Shown here: positions 47,701-54,122 of the stretch, piece after piece
Numbering within the stretch: position 1 is the first letter of the stretch
How the letters are laid out: each line of letters begins with the position of its first letter
Assembly: GCA_903813345.2 (NCBI GenBank)
Contig: CAIIXF020000007.1
Span: 1,925,730-1,989,729, forward strand
Length of the DNA: 64,000 nt
From: Owenia fusiformis
Taxonomy: Eukaryota > Annelida > Polychaeta > Sabellida > Oweniidae
Reading direction: 5' to 3'
Made by a program: the position numbers and the translations under genes
The notes under the pieces: model-generated
What the model was told of the DNA's origin: nothing
Seen by the model: the letters and a program-made list of their open reading frames with translations, nothing else
Database searches by the model: none

Positions 47701-49706
47701 TAAAAAAGAAAAAGTAAAAAGTAAAGGTCTTAGCCTTTGTTAAATTGATGTTAAAATGATATTTTGAACCAGCCCTCTAGGATTTGTGAAGTTTCTCATA
47801 AATATCATGAAAAGCTTTTATTTGTTGACATGTGATTTTGTTTTGAGTTTTTTTTATAAAATACCACCAAACTATAATATTCAAGTAAAATGTTATATCT
47901 TTGAAATTGTTCTCAACTTATCATGCATGCACTCTTTTAAACACAACTTAGTAAAATGACTGAACATTAACATAAAGATATTTTAAACATTTAATGATCA
48001 ACATGAATAAAAATATAACCCCATATAACATTGTCATATCATACACAAATACAAGACAAGTTCATTCTGTATAATATTTGCAACTTGGAAATAACAAATA
48101 CTGAACAATTAACTTTCATAATATTAAAAGTATTCTAATGATAATTGCCTACATTGTTCAGGTCCATTGGGTGTAGAATAATGGTACGTGTAACAAGCTT
48201 AGGATGTCAGGAACTGTGTGTCAAATCTTCAACTCTGTGTCTTTCGCAAACCTTTACTATTGAAACAAATGTGTAATATCTGTCCTACAAATGCCTCACA
48301 ATTCAACGTTCTATGATCTCATTTTGGTGTTTTGTCGCCAGGGCTTAGAAGTGCTTGGCTCACGTCTTAATCTAGTTTAACAAATAAACGGCGAAAAATC
48401 TGGATGGACTGGCACTGGGTATTTAATAAATTCTGGCTTGAACTTCATCATTTACTTATCAGTACTAATGATAATGAACTATTTTACGTCTGTCTATCTC
48501 AGAATCCTCATTTTTGTCCACATGTTCAGTGACATGATGTTTTCTGTATTAGTGTAACTGGTCTTCTGTGCTTTTACCTATTGCTCTGCTAGAGGTTCTC
48601 TCAGGTGTTAATCATAAAAGCATTGTTGCTTTATGTTATCATTGATAGTTAATTCTGGCCTAACAGTTTCAGTGCAGTCTTCATCATCTATAGCTTCATT
48701 GAAATTCTTGAGGGTTACTTAACTGACTGATGAGCAACATTATACTAAGGAGTTTTTAAAATTCAAAGTGATCTGTGTGTTTTTATATTCCTCTAAAATA
48801 GGAAGGCTTGGTTCCTCATCTTGAAATAACATGAGACTTTGTACATTCCAAATGTTCCTGGCATTCTAAGTCATTATTTTGACTTCAGTTAACTTCATTT
48901 CACAAACTGAAGTATAATCACTTTTCTTGCTAGATGTGAGGTTTTGATTCAAACATAAAACAAGTTTGCTTGGTTCTACATGTAATGAGTTCTTGAGTTA
49001 ATTATTATCATATTGCTTGAATTTTGTTTTGTTTTTGTTCTCACACTATTTTGAGTTGATGTTTAATTTCTATTCTGATTTTACAATGGAGGGAGGTTTT
49101 AAACTTGGAAAACAATGGACTTTTACAAAAAATAGAGACTCAAACACATATTTCAAACCTGAATTTGATTTTTCTTTAAATATTTCAAATACTGTATAAC
49201 CCTTATATTTCACATGCATCTATTTTTTTCCGTTTTCGAGGTGTACAGTAATCGCCAAAGTAAATTGCATGTGAAAATCTGATGTTTTACTGTCAAGGCC
49301 TAAAATGTAGAACCCACAAATATTACAGCCATAAAAATGTCATAAAATGATGAGAACCCTTGGAAACACTAAAACAAATCTCCTCTCCGGGCACATCGTG
49401 GTTTGTTCTACCTCACAACCCAGAATCATTAAACACTGTGAATCTTCTATCCTTACCAATGTTTTTCTCCCTAAAAGAGGTATTCAAAAGAAACAATATG
49501 AATGACTTATTAACTACCAGGATCTTAATCCTGAGATCCTGGTGTAATAATTTGGTATTCCTTACTTCCCTGTACTCTAGTGGGTTCAACGTACCTCCAC
49601 CCCCAAACATGCACCCCCAGGGCAAGCCCCCTCTCAGAATGGGCTCCTCAAGACCCCTCGCACCAAACGGCCATCAATGAAACGCATCACATACCTAGAT
49701 TACTAA
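8641..49706 (+). CDS. PIP5K1: Type I phosphatidylinositol-4-phosphate 5-kinase, 15-exon gene model
   Basis: Phosphorylates PI4P at the 5-hydroxyl to make PI(4,5)P2 at the plasma membrane, controlling actin, endocytosis and PLC signalling (family knowledge). Joined coding exons: 8641-8769, 26471-26601, 26992-27109, 28989-29141, 30738-30797, 31130-31369, 32307-32469, 33106-33220, 33483-33615, 33794-33881, 43507-43626, 44078-44255, 44503-44684, 46935-47125, 49581-49706. All junctions are GT-AG and all phases close. Counting from the ATG at 8662 the product is 701 aa: GASGS loop 134-138, ATP lysine 151, DLKGST 216-221, MDYSLL 278-283, LID 383-385, KKLEH 394-398 in the specificity loop, kinase end near 440, then a ~260-residue Ser/Thr-rich tail. 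Vertebrate members are about 540-670 aa. An upstream exon is expected. Which of the vertebrate A/B/C paralogues is closest cannot be told; a single invertebrate orthologue is likely. Confidence 0.93.
10327..10470 (+). mobile_element. Short element with GTCACCACC ends, copy 1
   Basis: Begins TATGTCACCACCACAAGTGG and ends GGTGACATTTTGTCA followed by a conserved CCTTGTTCAT tail. The left part contains a small inverted repeat (CACCAC-AAG-TGGTGA). Same structure and orientation as copies at 24157, 39559 and 45024. Non-coding; class uncertain. Confidence 0.55.
12911..12972. repeat. Tandem duplication of a 31-mer
   Basis: A unit beginning CTGATGATGTCAGTACAAAG occurs twice head to tail at 12911 and 12942 without visible mismatches. 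It is a recent local duplication inside PIP5K1 intron 1. Confidence 0.9.
14956..15272 (-). repeat. Dispersed repeat, inverted copy (family CCTTTGCATTCG)
   Basis: Read on the minus strand this matches the block at 4520-4893. It has CCTTTGCATTCGTTTGACT at its 5' end, then AAAAGAGAGCTTTGTCTTC, and the GTCGTAGGGGTGGGGCT segment near 14990-15005. Divergence is moderate. Function unknown. Confidence 0.6.
15290..15875. repeat. 52-bp tandem array
   Basis: Degenerate copies of a unit reading roughly TAGTCACATGATCTGTTCTA then TAGTCACATGGGCATGAATG then CTCTAGAGAGTG. Successive starts near 15433, 15485, 15537, 15594, 15646 and 15698 give periods of 52, 52, 57, 52 and 52. About eleven units; the leftmost are most degenerate. 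It runs directly into the next repeat. Confidence 0.88.
15880..16490. repeat. Dispersed repeat with AAAATGGCCGCCATTTT units, copy 1
   Basis: Four internal units of about 146, 145 and 130 bp each carry TTTCAAAATGG (15908, 16054, 16199, 16329) followed by CCGCCATTTTTC and a GGATGGATTTGGTTC segment. The right end contains GTTCGGTGGGATTTG, resembling the GTTCGATGGGATTCG end of the larger copy at 27438-28800. Non-coding, no transposase visible. Confidence 0.7.
17734..18440. repeat. 24-bp tandem array with ~193-bp higher-order unit
   Basis: About 29 copies of a unit containing AAATCTAGCCCTAAATGG plus GAATTTT. A variant block starting TCAGAAAGGAATTATAAATT recurs at 17921 and 18114, 193 bp apart, showing duplication of a multi-unit block. 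Because 24 is a multiple of three, one plus-strand frame encodes repeated LNLALNGI for ~70 codons. It lacks splice context, so I do not call it a gene. Confidence 0.9.
19970..20092 (+). CDS. Candidate alternative first exon of PIP5K1
   Basis: An ATG at 19970 opens 41 codons (starting [16 protein letters not shown]) that run without a stop into a consensus donor GTAAGT at 20093. The exon ends in phase 0, as PIP5K1 exon 1 does, so splicing to exon 2 at 26471 would keep the kinase frame. Base composition is richer in G and C than the flanks. The in-frame stop upstream is TGA at 19931. I recognise no homologue of the peptide. Alternatives: first exon of an unrelated gene, part of an old retrocopy, or chance. 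Confidence 0.35.
20505..20975. mobile_element. 471-bp MITE with ~25-bp terminal inverted repeats
   Basis: The left end TTTATCCTATGCCAAGTAGA (continuing GTTTT) is matched by an inverted right end that starts AAAACTCTACTTGGTATAGG and finishes ATAAA, with one or two mismatches. The interior includes a strongly A-rich stretch at 20877-20950 and is non-coding. No clear target duplication was found, so superfamily is undetermined. Confidence 0.6.
21444..23532. mobile_element. Palindromic ~2.1-kb element enclosing a mariner-like element
   Basis: Left arm 21444-22180 and right arm 22849-23532 are inverted copies of one another with moderate divergence. Both start at ATCACGGGGTACCATCGAAT and share the duplicated ACGTAACCGGAGC motif. 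Inside, ends CCAGGTTGTTCAATAAGTTC (21974) and its inverse (to 23053) are flanked by TA, as for mariner elements. The unpaired centre carries transposase remains on the minus strand. The left arm has an extra segment of about 50 bp near 21920-21970. Autonomous activity is not possible from this copy. Confidence 0.7.
22300..22800 (-). pseudogene. Decayed mariner-like transposase
   Basis: On the minus strand near 22548-22610 one frame reads [17 protein letters not shown], resembling the HDNA-HTA region around the second catalytic Asp of mariner transposases. Downstream, in shifted frames and with stops, are an LDF-F-like stretch, a RGALYGT-like stretch and a C-terminal [13 protein letters not shown]-like segment. 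The N-terminal DNA-binding half is not visible. Frameshifts and stops make it a clear pseudogene. Confidence 0.6.
24157..24270 (+). mobile_element. GTCACCACC-type element, degenerate copy 2
   Basis: Starts ATGTCACCACCTGAAG, has GGTGTTTGACAGTCGGTGTTTG in the middle as do the other copies, and ends GGCGGGTGGTTATATTTTGCA. More diverged than the copies at 10327 and 39559. Confidence 0.45.
26162..26490 (+). repeat. PIP5K1: 52-bp tandem duplication of the exon 2 splice acceptor
   Basis: The real acceptor and exon start, TTGTTGTTATAG|AAACCTACCTCAG at 26471, is preceded by degenerate copies of the same junction. Copies have ATAG followed by (A/G)(A)ACC-TACCTCA-like sequence at 26210, 26262, 26314 and 26366, exactly 52 bp apart, and a copy without the AG at about 26416. 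Each copy includes polypyrimidine tract, AG and the first ~25 coding bases. In phase 0, using the 26366 pseudo-acceptor would hit a TGA after 18 codons. Confidence 0.85.
26471..26601 (+). CDS. PIP5K1: PIP5K1 exon 2
   Basis: Begins in phase 0 and encodes [20 protein letters not shown], then [20 protein letters not shown]. This matches the family's AIQLGI and [14 protein letters not shown] segments at the start of the kinase fold. The donor is G|GTAGGT at 26602, leaving two bases of a Gly codon completed in exon 3. The acceptor is embedded in a tandem duplication (26162-26490). Confidence 0.93.
26602..26991 (+). other. PIP5K1: PIP5K1 intron 2
   Basis: A 390-bp intron ending in CTTCTTTCTAG. No other feature seen. 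Confidence 0.8.
26992..27109 (+). CDS. PIP5K1: PIP5K1 exon 3
   Basis: Encodes [20 protein letters not shown], then [19 protein letters not shown], nearly identical to the vertebrate type I sequence. The conserved [16 protein letters not shown] block forms part of the N-lobe and dimer interface region. Donor GTGAGT at 27110; ends in phase 0. Confidence 0.95.
27110..28988 (+). other. PIP5K1: PIP5K1 intron 3
   Basis: Intron of 1.9 kb almost filled by the large dispersed repeat at 27438-28800. Its flanks (27285-27435 and 28850-28988) are made of degenerate copies of TACCTCATTGTTTTAT; the true acceptor CCTCATTGTTGTAG lies in the last of these. Confidence 0.8.
27438..28800. repeat. Large dispersed repeat: CCGT run plus ~140-bp satellite units, copy 2
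   Basis: Starts with TCCCATCGAACGAAGTTCGG, followed by a CCGT/ACGT microsatellite at 27477-27571, then AATAACTCAAATACC. Five or more units of about 130-140 bp follow, each with GTAGTGGAGCGATTTTGTTC, GCATGGCACACTGTC and the self-complementary AAAATGGCCGCCATTTT. The right end GTTCGATGGGATTCG is the inverse of the left CCCATCGAAC. The inverted ends suggest a mobile unit, with no transposase visible. Related copies: 15880 and 62403. Confidence 0.75.
28989..29141 (+). CDS. PIP5K1: PIP5K1 exon 4 (ATP-binding loop and lysine)
   Basis: Encodes [20 protein letters not shown], then [20 protein letters not shown] and [16 protein letters not shown] is the glycine-rich loop equivalent and the Lys of IIKT is the ATP-contacting lysine. 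Acceptor TTGTTGTAG, donor GTAGGT at 29142, both ends in phase 0. Confidence 0.96.
29142..30737 (+). other. PIP5K1: PIP5K1 intron 4
   Basis: Intron of 1.6 kb. Positions 29885-30030 contain irregular repeats of TTACCTCATT. A short TATGGCCACCATTTTG piece at 29324 resembles the dispersed-repeat units elsewhere. Ends TTTTATTTTCAG. Confidence 0.75.
30738..30797 (+). CDS. PIP5K1: PIP5K1 exon 5
   Basis: A 60-nt exon encoding [20 protein letters not shown], matching the invariant [18 protein letters not shown] of type I enzymes. Acceptor TTTTCAG, donor GTAACC at 30798; phase 0 at both ends. Confidence 0.96.
30798..31129 (+). other. PIP5K1: PIP5K1 intron 5
   Basis: A 332-bp AT-rich intron ending ACCTTCCAG. 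Nothing else seen. Confidence 0.8.
31130..31369 (+). CDS. PIP5K1: PIP5K1 exon 6 (DLKGST region)
   Basis: Encodes [20 protein letters not shown], then [17 protein letters not shown] and a segment ending [21 protein letters not shown] forms the hinge region, and [10 protein letters not shown] is the family catalytic motif. The variable stretch after KRKAS is where family members differ. Donor GTAAGT at 31370; 80 codons, phase 0 at both ends. Confidence 0.96.
31370..32306 (+). other. PIP5K1: PIP5K1 intron 6
   Basis: A 937-bp intron, AT-rich, with no recognisable insertions. Acceptor TTTTGTTTTCAG. Confidence 0.8.
32307..32469 (+). CDS. PIP5K1: PIP5K1 exon 7 (MDYSLL motif)
   Basis: Encodes [20 protein letters not shown] and then a Ser/Pro/Asn-rich linker. 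The Asp of IMDYSLL is the catalytic-loop aspartate region in PIP kinases. The linker replaces the variable insert of vertebrate paralogues. Donor GTGAGT at 32470, ending in phase 1. Confidence 0.95.
32470..33105 (+). other. PIP5K1: PIP5K1 intron 7
   Basis: Contains a two-copy direct repeat of a segment reading ATTTGGCACGTTCTGAG (about 32680-32725 and 32745-32790). No other feature. Confidence 0.75.
33106..33220 (+). CDS. PIP5K1: PIP5K1 exon 8
   Basis: Encodes [20 protein letters not shown], then [19 protein letters not shown]. The (Y/F)STAMESIQ segment is a type I hallmark. It lies in the insert between the catalytic loop and the metal-binding motif. Donor GTAAGT at 33221, ending in phase 2. 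Confidence 0.94.
33483..33615 (+). CDS. PIP5K1: PIP5K1 exon 9 (metal-binding and specificity loop)
   Basis: Encodes [20 protein letters not shown], then [20 protein letters not shown] and VHDG. LID is the DFG-equivalent (usually IID). KKLEH opens the substrate-specificity loop, where the Glu favours PI4P (type I) and the dilysine contributes to membrane association. Donor GTAGGA at 33616; ends in phase 0. Confidence 0.95.
33794..33881 (+). CDS. PIP5K1: PIP5K1 exon 10 (end of kinase domain)
   Basis: Encodes [20 protein letters not shown], then QSVFKKIPS, matching D-TVSVHRP-FYA-RF--F----VFKKI at the C-terminal end of the catalytic domain. Donor GTGAGT at 33882 leaves one base of the next codon. 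That phase 1 end is compatible with exon 11 and with the candidate cassette exon at 38306. Confidence 0.95.
34680..35250. repeat. 34-bp tandem array
   Basis: About sixteen copies of ACAGTATGTGTGCTTTAATA followed by AACACATGAAACGT. Units are mainly 34 bp with 37-bp variants (extra ATA). A higher-order pattern is visible where the variants GTGTGTTTTAATGAAC and TAATAATAAACACAC recur together. Short open frames here are repeat-driven. Confidence 0.92.
35646..36330. repeat. 27-bp tandem array, open on both strands
   Basis: About 25 copies of GGCTTGGGATGATCCTTTAA plus TATGCAG or TAGGCAG. The 27-bp unit keeps frame, giving a 209-codon plus-strand frame of NDPLICRAW units and a 130-codon minus-strand frame of KGSFQALPI units. 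No splice sites, start context or homologue supports either, so I treat both as by-products of the array. Confidence 0.9.
36905..37347. mobile_element. Possible 443-bp MITE
   Basis: Left end AGATACTAGTATTCCG and right end GCAGAAAACTAGTATCT are imperfect inverted repeats (AGATACTAGT exact). The interior repeats TGCAGAATTT several times near the right end and has a matching CCAGAATTTCCAGAAATT near the left. No convincing target duplication was identified. Confidence 0.4.
38306..38362 (+). CDS. PIP5K1: Candidate 57-nt cassette exon of PIP5K1
   Basis: A pyrimidine-rich acceptor (TTCCCACATTCACAG) and donor GTATGC bracket 57 nt that enter and leave in phase 1, exactly the phase between exons 10 and 11. 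Inclusion would insert 19 residues ([19 protein letters not shown]) between KKIPS and [10 protein letters not shown] without changing frame. With it, the downstream junction reads ALK-SPSKK, as in human PIP5K1C; without it the junction reads PLKHSPSKK, as in PIP5K1A. Local composition is GC-richer than the intron. No transcript evidence is available here. Confidence 0.5.
   Translation: MITHCTKAPTNGLEKLSI
39559..39695 (+). mobile_element. Short element with GTCACCACC ends, copy 3
   Basis: Begins TATGTCACCACCACAAGTGG, has the shared TTTGACAGTTAGTATCTGTAAC middle part and ends GGTGGTGACATTTTGCATG. Same orientation as copies at 10327 and 45024; about 135 bp, so it lacks the satellite expansion seen at 45024. 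Confidence 0.55.
43507..43626 (+). CDS. PIP5K1: PIP5K1 exon 11
   Basis: Acceptor TTGTTTCTAG, donor GTAGGT at 43627. Encodes [20 protein letters not shown], then [19 protein letters not shown]. The basic LK-SPSKK segment immediately after the catalytic domain is conserved in type I enzymes and marks the start of the variable C-terminal tail. Enters and leaves in phase 1. Confidence 0.92.
43627..44077 (+). other. PIP5K1: PIP5K1 intron 11 with dispersed repeat
   Basis: Contains an internally deleted copy of the CCTTTGCATTCG repeat at 43926-44013. In it the GAGAGCTTTGTCT part is joined directly to GTAGTTTAACTAG, omitting the ~280-bp middle seen at 4520-4893. Ends TTAACACAG. Confidence 0.65.
44078..44255 (+). 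CDS. PIP5K1: PIP5K1 exon 12
   Basis: Encodes a low-complexity tail segment beginning [20 protein letters not shown] and ending [20 protein letters not shown] resembles the RPDLVPSTP segment of the PIP5K1C tail, supporting the assignment. It is rich in Ser, Thr, Pro and likely disordered. Donor GTAAGT at 44256, ending in phase 2. Confidence 0.88.
44503..44684 (+). CDS. PIP5K1: PIP5K1 exon 13
   Basis: Acceptor CATGTTACAG, donor GTGAGT at 44685. Encodes [20 protein letters not shown], then a Ser/Thr/Pro stretch ending [15 protein letters not shown]. Many SP and TP pairs suggest phosphorylation sites (inference). Ends in phase 1. Confidence 0.86.
44772..45012. mobile_element. 241-bp DNA transposon with 5-bp target duplication
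   Basis: Left end CATTGGCGTCGGAAGG and right end CCTTCTGACGCCCCTG (inverse CAGGGGCGTCAGAAGG) are flanked by GTTTT on both sides (44767-44771 and 45013-45017). The terminal sequence closely resembles that of the 1.35-kb element at 58291, which also has a 5-bp duplication, so both likely used the same transposase. It is non-coding. CAGGGG ends suggest the hAT group, but hAT usually makes 8-bp duplications, so the class is uncertain. Confidence 0.7.
45024..46725 (+). mobile_element. GTCACCACC-type element with internal ~140-bp satellite, copy 4
   Basis: The ends match the 135-145-bp copies at 10327 and 39559: ATGTCACCACCAAAAGTGG on the left, GGTGGTGACATTTTGTCATG on the right. Between them lie about eleven copies of a 120-165-bp unit containing TTGACCTTCAATGACCTTCT, CAACTTGCTTCAAATTGACT and CAAAATCATCTACATG (starts near 45311, 45477, 45616, 45760, 45897, 46043, 46180, 46337, 46460, 46596). 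A GGCGTCCGGCGTCTG duplication lies at 45085-45120. No coding potential. Confidence 0.75.
46935..47125 (+). CDS. PIP5K1: PIP5K1 exon 14
   Basis: Acceptor TTTCACTTCAG, donor GTAGGT at 47126. Encodes [20 protein letters not shown], continuing to an acidic end [16 protein letters not shown]. Ends in phase 0. The acidic Glu-rich end precedes the last exon, much as an acidic stretch precedes the C-terminal motif of PIP5K1C (inference). Confidence 0.85.
47126..49580 (+). other. PIP5K1: PIP5K1 intron 14
   Basis: Intron of 2.45 kb, AT-rich. Contains a possible alternative terminal exon at 47346. Otherwise nothing is recognisable. Confidence 0.7.
47346..47534 (+). CDS. Possible alternative last exon of PIP5K1
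   Basis: After acceptor TTTTCTCTGTAG a frame in phase 0, the phase required after exon 14, stays open for 62 codons to TAG. It begins [20 protein letters not shown] and ends in a hydrophobic stretch ([17 protein letters not shown]). The first ~12 residues resemble the Ser/Thr style of the tail, but the hydrophobic end is atypical and AT-rich. It may be a real alternative C-terminus, an exon ending earlier, or chance. Confidence 0.28.
   Translation, partial: SESSLTPNTVDFHFTNLNEYTYRTFLYKLLDDNETISLFHGVHSYLALMLYIVVLTFVLIIK
49581..49706 (+). CDS. PIP5K1: PIP5K1 exon 15 (terminal, with stop)
   Basis: Acceptor CCCTGTACTCTAG; phase 0 entry as required. Encodes 41 residues beginning [20 protein letters not shown] and ending [13 protein letters not shown], then TAA (49704-49706). 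Composition is clearly GC-richer than the flanks and the frame is uninterrupted, which argues for a real exon. It opens with Trp-Val, as does the talin/AP2-binding WVYSPL motif of long PIP5K1C isoforms, but the rest differs. The end is strongly basic. Confidence 0.72.
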   Translation, partial: WVQRTSTPKHAPPGQAPSQNGLLKTPRTKRPSMKRITYLDY

Positions 49707-52700
49707 CATACACGTCTACTTGCATGGTTCATAGACTATCAACTCTCCTGTGGTAAGCTATTCTTACTTCTACCTGGAAACATTTCATGGTCAACATGTC
49801 TTCTTTAAGCTAGTTCCACATAATGAGAATTAATGAGTAATTTTCATTATCATAGTCATTTTTTCAAAATTTTGTATCTAATGGATAATACCCAATGTGG
49901 TAGAATTCATATTCAAAAATCAAAACATTTTGATTAAAATGCTGAAATAAATTTCCCTAAAAGAAACTCTTTCAAAGTTTGAACAACCTTAATGTAAAGG
50001 TTGTAAACAGAGTGAACTGTTTGGACCAAATCTTCTTTGGTATGAAGATGAGGCTCAATCCAAATTTATGAGAACATGAAAAAATGTGAAATTGTTGGAA
50101 TTATTTAAGGTTGACTTCAATGCCCTGAAATGTTTTTAGTAGCAACTTTGGTAAAATCTGAAGTTGAAAATGACAATTTAAGGATATTCATTGCAACCAA
50201 ACTTCAGATTCTACTGGGTCTTGATCTCATTTATTTATTTATTATTGTCTTGTTTGTTTACTTATTTATATTTTTGTCCTTTTTACATTTTTTGTTTTGG
50301 TACTTAATTACAGATTTTTTGCATTTATCGTTATTTTTTCTGCATCAATGCTTTGTCTTGTAACTTATTTATATGATTGTTTTTTTTCTGCATTAATCGT
50401 AACTACCTTGTTACTTATTTGTATTATTGTTTTTTTGTCTGCATTTTGTTTTTGTCTTGTAACTTCCAGTATTCAGTTTTATGTTTTTTGTCCGCTTTCA
50501 TTGTTTGCATTGTTGAGGATTGTCTCTGAGCTTTTAGTGCTTTTTCATCTCTCTTTAATAACATTATCTACAAGATAACCAGCTATGCTTGGAATAACAA
50601 CACTAACAATATAACTGAATAACAACTGGACATTCATTCATCATTCAACCATCAACTAGATATATAGAATAAAAGAATGCCAGTTTCTGTTGTCTTTAAA
50701 TTGATATATAATACATGAGTATACTTACAGTATTGTGACTAGAATGTAGGAGTAAATTGAGCACATTTGAACACCTTGATTATTTTTTCATTTTTTAGAA
50801 GTTTTAATTGTCAGCATTTGCATTTATAGATTTAGAGATTGTATTAAGTGTTCTTGAGCTTTCAAAGTAACAAATCTGTGAGATACAAGAGATTTTAGGG
50901 GATTGGATTTGGTTATATGTGGGCTGTATGTGGTTACATTTTTCAATTTTTCTCTGCTTGGATGTTTTACATGAAAAGAATATGCATGTTGATACGTTTT
51001 TTTTAAATCAATTTTGTTCTGCTAATTGGTCAAATTATAAAATACAACTCGTATTCTATTACTCCTATGCATGCAATAAGAATCAAAACCTTGGCTTTAA
51101 ATGATACCTTAAAAGATATCTTCAACATTTTTTCTGTGTTTGAATCTCACAAGTTTGTATGATTTACTGCAAACACATGCTTCGAGTCAATGTTTAGTAG
51201 CTGAATTAAGTAAGATTGATGACTTGATTGAAGCATTTGATTGTTGATGTGCCGGAAAATATTCCAAATGGCACTGCTGATAAATGTAATAAATGTACTG
51301 TGCCTTATCATTTAAATTGATTTTTGTTTATTTTTTGCTTTTTTCCAGTGAGTACACAAACTACACATCCTTTCCCATGGTGCTTGGTACCTCCCCTGCT
51401 ATCCCATGATGCACTGGTGCCACATGGTGCTATCCCATCATGCACTGGTGTCCCTTTATATTCTCACCTTGGTCTGTTGGTGAAGGCTTTGGAAAATGAA
51501 ATTCTACAAATCAATTGAAAAATAAATATAATTAAGTTACAATAAGAACCTAACAGCATGACACAAATTAATGTGAAATTTAATCAATCAGTCATGTCAC
51601 AGTTTGGAAATTACATCAGCATTAGTGTTTCCCCTTTCTTCGTCTTTCAACCTCTCTAAGATGTGGTTAATATTCAGGTAACAATGTGAAGGTCGTTCTC
51701 AAGACATACATGTCACTCAGACAACTATAACTTATCCAATACACAACCATAATTATTATCATCTACCGTTCTTGGTTTATATCAAACTTCACAACTAACA
51801 GCACTTTTAATAAATGATGAATCCATATATAAGTATACAGCTTCTGTCTGGAATTTAGATGCAGAATATGAACCTCAAATTGTACTCTAGTCGCTGTAAT
51901 AGAACAGCAGAAATGTCGAACACATGAACTGAAGTGAAATTTTAAGAAATTATATGGAAATACCTAAACGACAAGTAGAAAACTTCTCACTGACTGAAAT
52001 TTGTTTTCATTTGAGAATCATATTAATTTTACATATATTTTGGATCACCTACATATTTCTGTAAGCAGTATACTCTGCATCTAAACTCCTTCATTTCTTT
52101 GGCTAACAATCTCATTTGTTTATTTCAGACCTATCTCTAACAAGTAGATCTGCACACACAACCTCTCCTTGCAAGTTAACAATGCATAATCTACTCTTAT
52201 GTCTCTGTCGTCTCACAAAGATGTCTCTGTCGTCTCACAAAGGGAATGTGAGGACGCAGGTCTGTCTATAACCTTCATGAAACAGCAAACAACCTGCCGT
52301 GTGATGAGACTGGATAGGATCTACCCTTCGTAGTTAAGAGACAGAAGGAATTTACTTCTTCCAGCATAGAAGTGATAGTGGTAGAGCATCTTGCCGTGTG
52401 TTGAGACTGGATTGTTTCTGCCCCAGGGACTCTACAATTCCATCTTGCCAAGAGATCAAACAGGATTTTATCGAACTTTTAGTGTTCAAGACAACTGAAT
52501 AGGATCTGTGTTGGTAATATTTGGCTCCCTCATGTTGTAGAGACACATCGAGATTGGGCTGCCTGCATTATAATATGGACACTAACTAGTGTTTTGAAAG
52601 TAATAGCCTAATGACAATTAAAATATGTTTCCTGAGCTAGTTGCAATTTGAACACATATTGCATGGCTTAGTGAAAATTTCAACATGTATTACATGGTCT

Positions 52701-53589
52701 TGTGACACTTCAAACATCAATACCTTGGCCTAGTAATTTAAACATGTAGTTTGGCATGGGCCTGTGACAATTTTAAACTTGTATTACATGGCCTAGTGAC
52801 AATTCAAACATCCGTATCATGGCTTTGTAATTTATTGACTCCGCTTTGACAGCTTAGTATGTATCTGCTCAGTTGTAGCAAATGAAAAAGATGTTTTGAT
52901 GGAAATGGGCAGCTCATCATGTTTTAGTGGGATCCATTAATCTGTTTTGTTTATTTGCAACATTGGATACAAAATGTTACTTAGTTATCATTGTGACTCA
53001 GTTATCACTGTTCTGTTATCACATCTAACTGTCAATGTGACCTATTTATGAGACCTAGTTATCACTGTGACTGTTATTGCACACCGTATTATTACTACTT
53101 GTGGTTATCAGTGTGATTTAGTCATTGTGTACTGTTATCACACAACTTAGTCTTGCTTGAACATGGGGCTGTGAATGTACAATTTGTCAATTGAAATGTT
53201 TCATGGTTTTAGGGTTTCAGATATTTTTTTATTATCATTACAATGAAATCAGTGTAGGTGTCCAGAAGTACAGTATTTATCATGTATTAATATTTGTGGA
53301 TGTAGTTGTATTTATTTTGTAATATTTTAATTTTTTTGTTAATTGTCCACATCACTTAGAAATCTGGGGTCATTCGAATATATGACTATGAAATGAAAGC
53401 ATTACAGTTTGTAAGAGATAAAGAGAGTGCTCAACCCCAAGGAATTACCCAAACTAATGAGATGACCCGATTAGCCCCCATTTATTTATATGGACACAAT
53501 TGAAACTTTATTTTGCAGCTAAGCGCTAACTGTTGCCAAAATGTTGCATATATGTGAATGACTCAAATGAACAAAATCGGGTTGTGAAA
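49707..53589 (+). other. Probable 3'UTR and downstream sequence
   Basis: Sequence after the exon 15 stop; a possible polyadenylation signal (AATAAA) occurs near 49946. T-rich 50210-50470 gives open frames of hydrophobic residues that I consider spurious. Acceptor-like sites precede exon-like stretches at 51350 and 52131. Positions 52600-52830 hold degenerate ~45-bp repeats around CATGGCCTAGTGACAATT, and 52970-53170 degenerate GTTATCACTGTGACT repeats. Confidence 0.45.
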
Positions 53590-53639
53590 AATGGGTTTGT
53601 CACTCCAAGTTATTGAGCCATGGAAGATTTTGTGTTATA

Positions 53640-54122
53640 CACAACCAGTCATTATGTACAGTATAGCAGTCATTATTATTTACAATGTAGCAGGCGTTAT
53701 GTACCATATGGTAGTCATTATGTACAATGTAGAATTCATTTTGTACCATACAGTAGTCATTATGTACAGTATAGCAGTCATAATGTACCATATGGTAGTC
53801 ATTATGTACAATGTAAATGTCATTTTGTACCATATGGTAGTCATTATTATGTATAGTATAGGAGTCATAATGCACCATATGGTAGTCATTATGTACAATG
53901 TAGATGTCATTATGTACCATATGTACAGTCTTGCAGTCATAATGTACCATATGGTAGTCATTATGTACAATGTAGATGTCATTATGTACCATATGTACAG
54001 TCTTGCAGTCATAATGTACCATATGGTAGTCATTATGTACAATGTAGATGTCATTATGTACCATATGTACAGTCTTGCAGTCATAATGTACCATATGGTA
54101 GTCATTATGTACAATATGCAAA
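53640..54122. repeat. Tandem array, 72-bp final unit, open on both strands
   Basis: Built from ~18-24-bp elements such as GTACCATATGGTAGTCATTA and TGTACAATGTAGATGTCATT. The right half is three near-identical 72-bp units (TTGCAGTCATAATG at 53931, 54003, 54075). ACCATATGGT and GTACCATATGTAC are palindromic. Since 72 is a multiple of three, frames of 175-210 codons run in both directions (YHMVVIMYNVDVIM and YIWYIMTSTLYIMTTIW types). No splice or homology support. Confidence 0.9.

Noticed and set aside
50130-50578. Two overlapping frames of hydrophobic residues resembling membrane proteins
   Set aside because: The region is T-rich, which makes Phe/Leu/Tyr codons inevitable. No splice context or motif is present.
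51350-51519. Exon-like open frame after acceptor TTTTTTCCAG
   Set aside because: In the phase required after PIP5K1 exon 14 it begins with TGA. It is open only if exon 13 were joined directly, and the peptide has no recognisable similarity. A 3'UTR or chance stretch is more likely.
52131-52270. GC-richer stretch after acceptor TTTATTTCAG, with a duplicated TGTCTCTGTCGTCTCACAAA
   Set aside because: In exon 14 phase it stops after three codons. It might be a UTR exon, but nothing supports coding.
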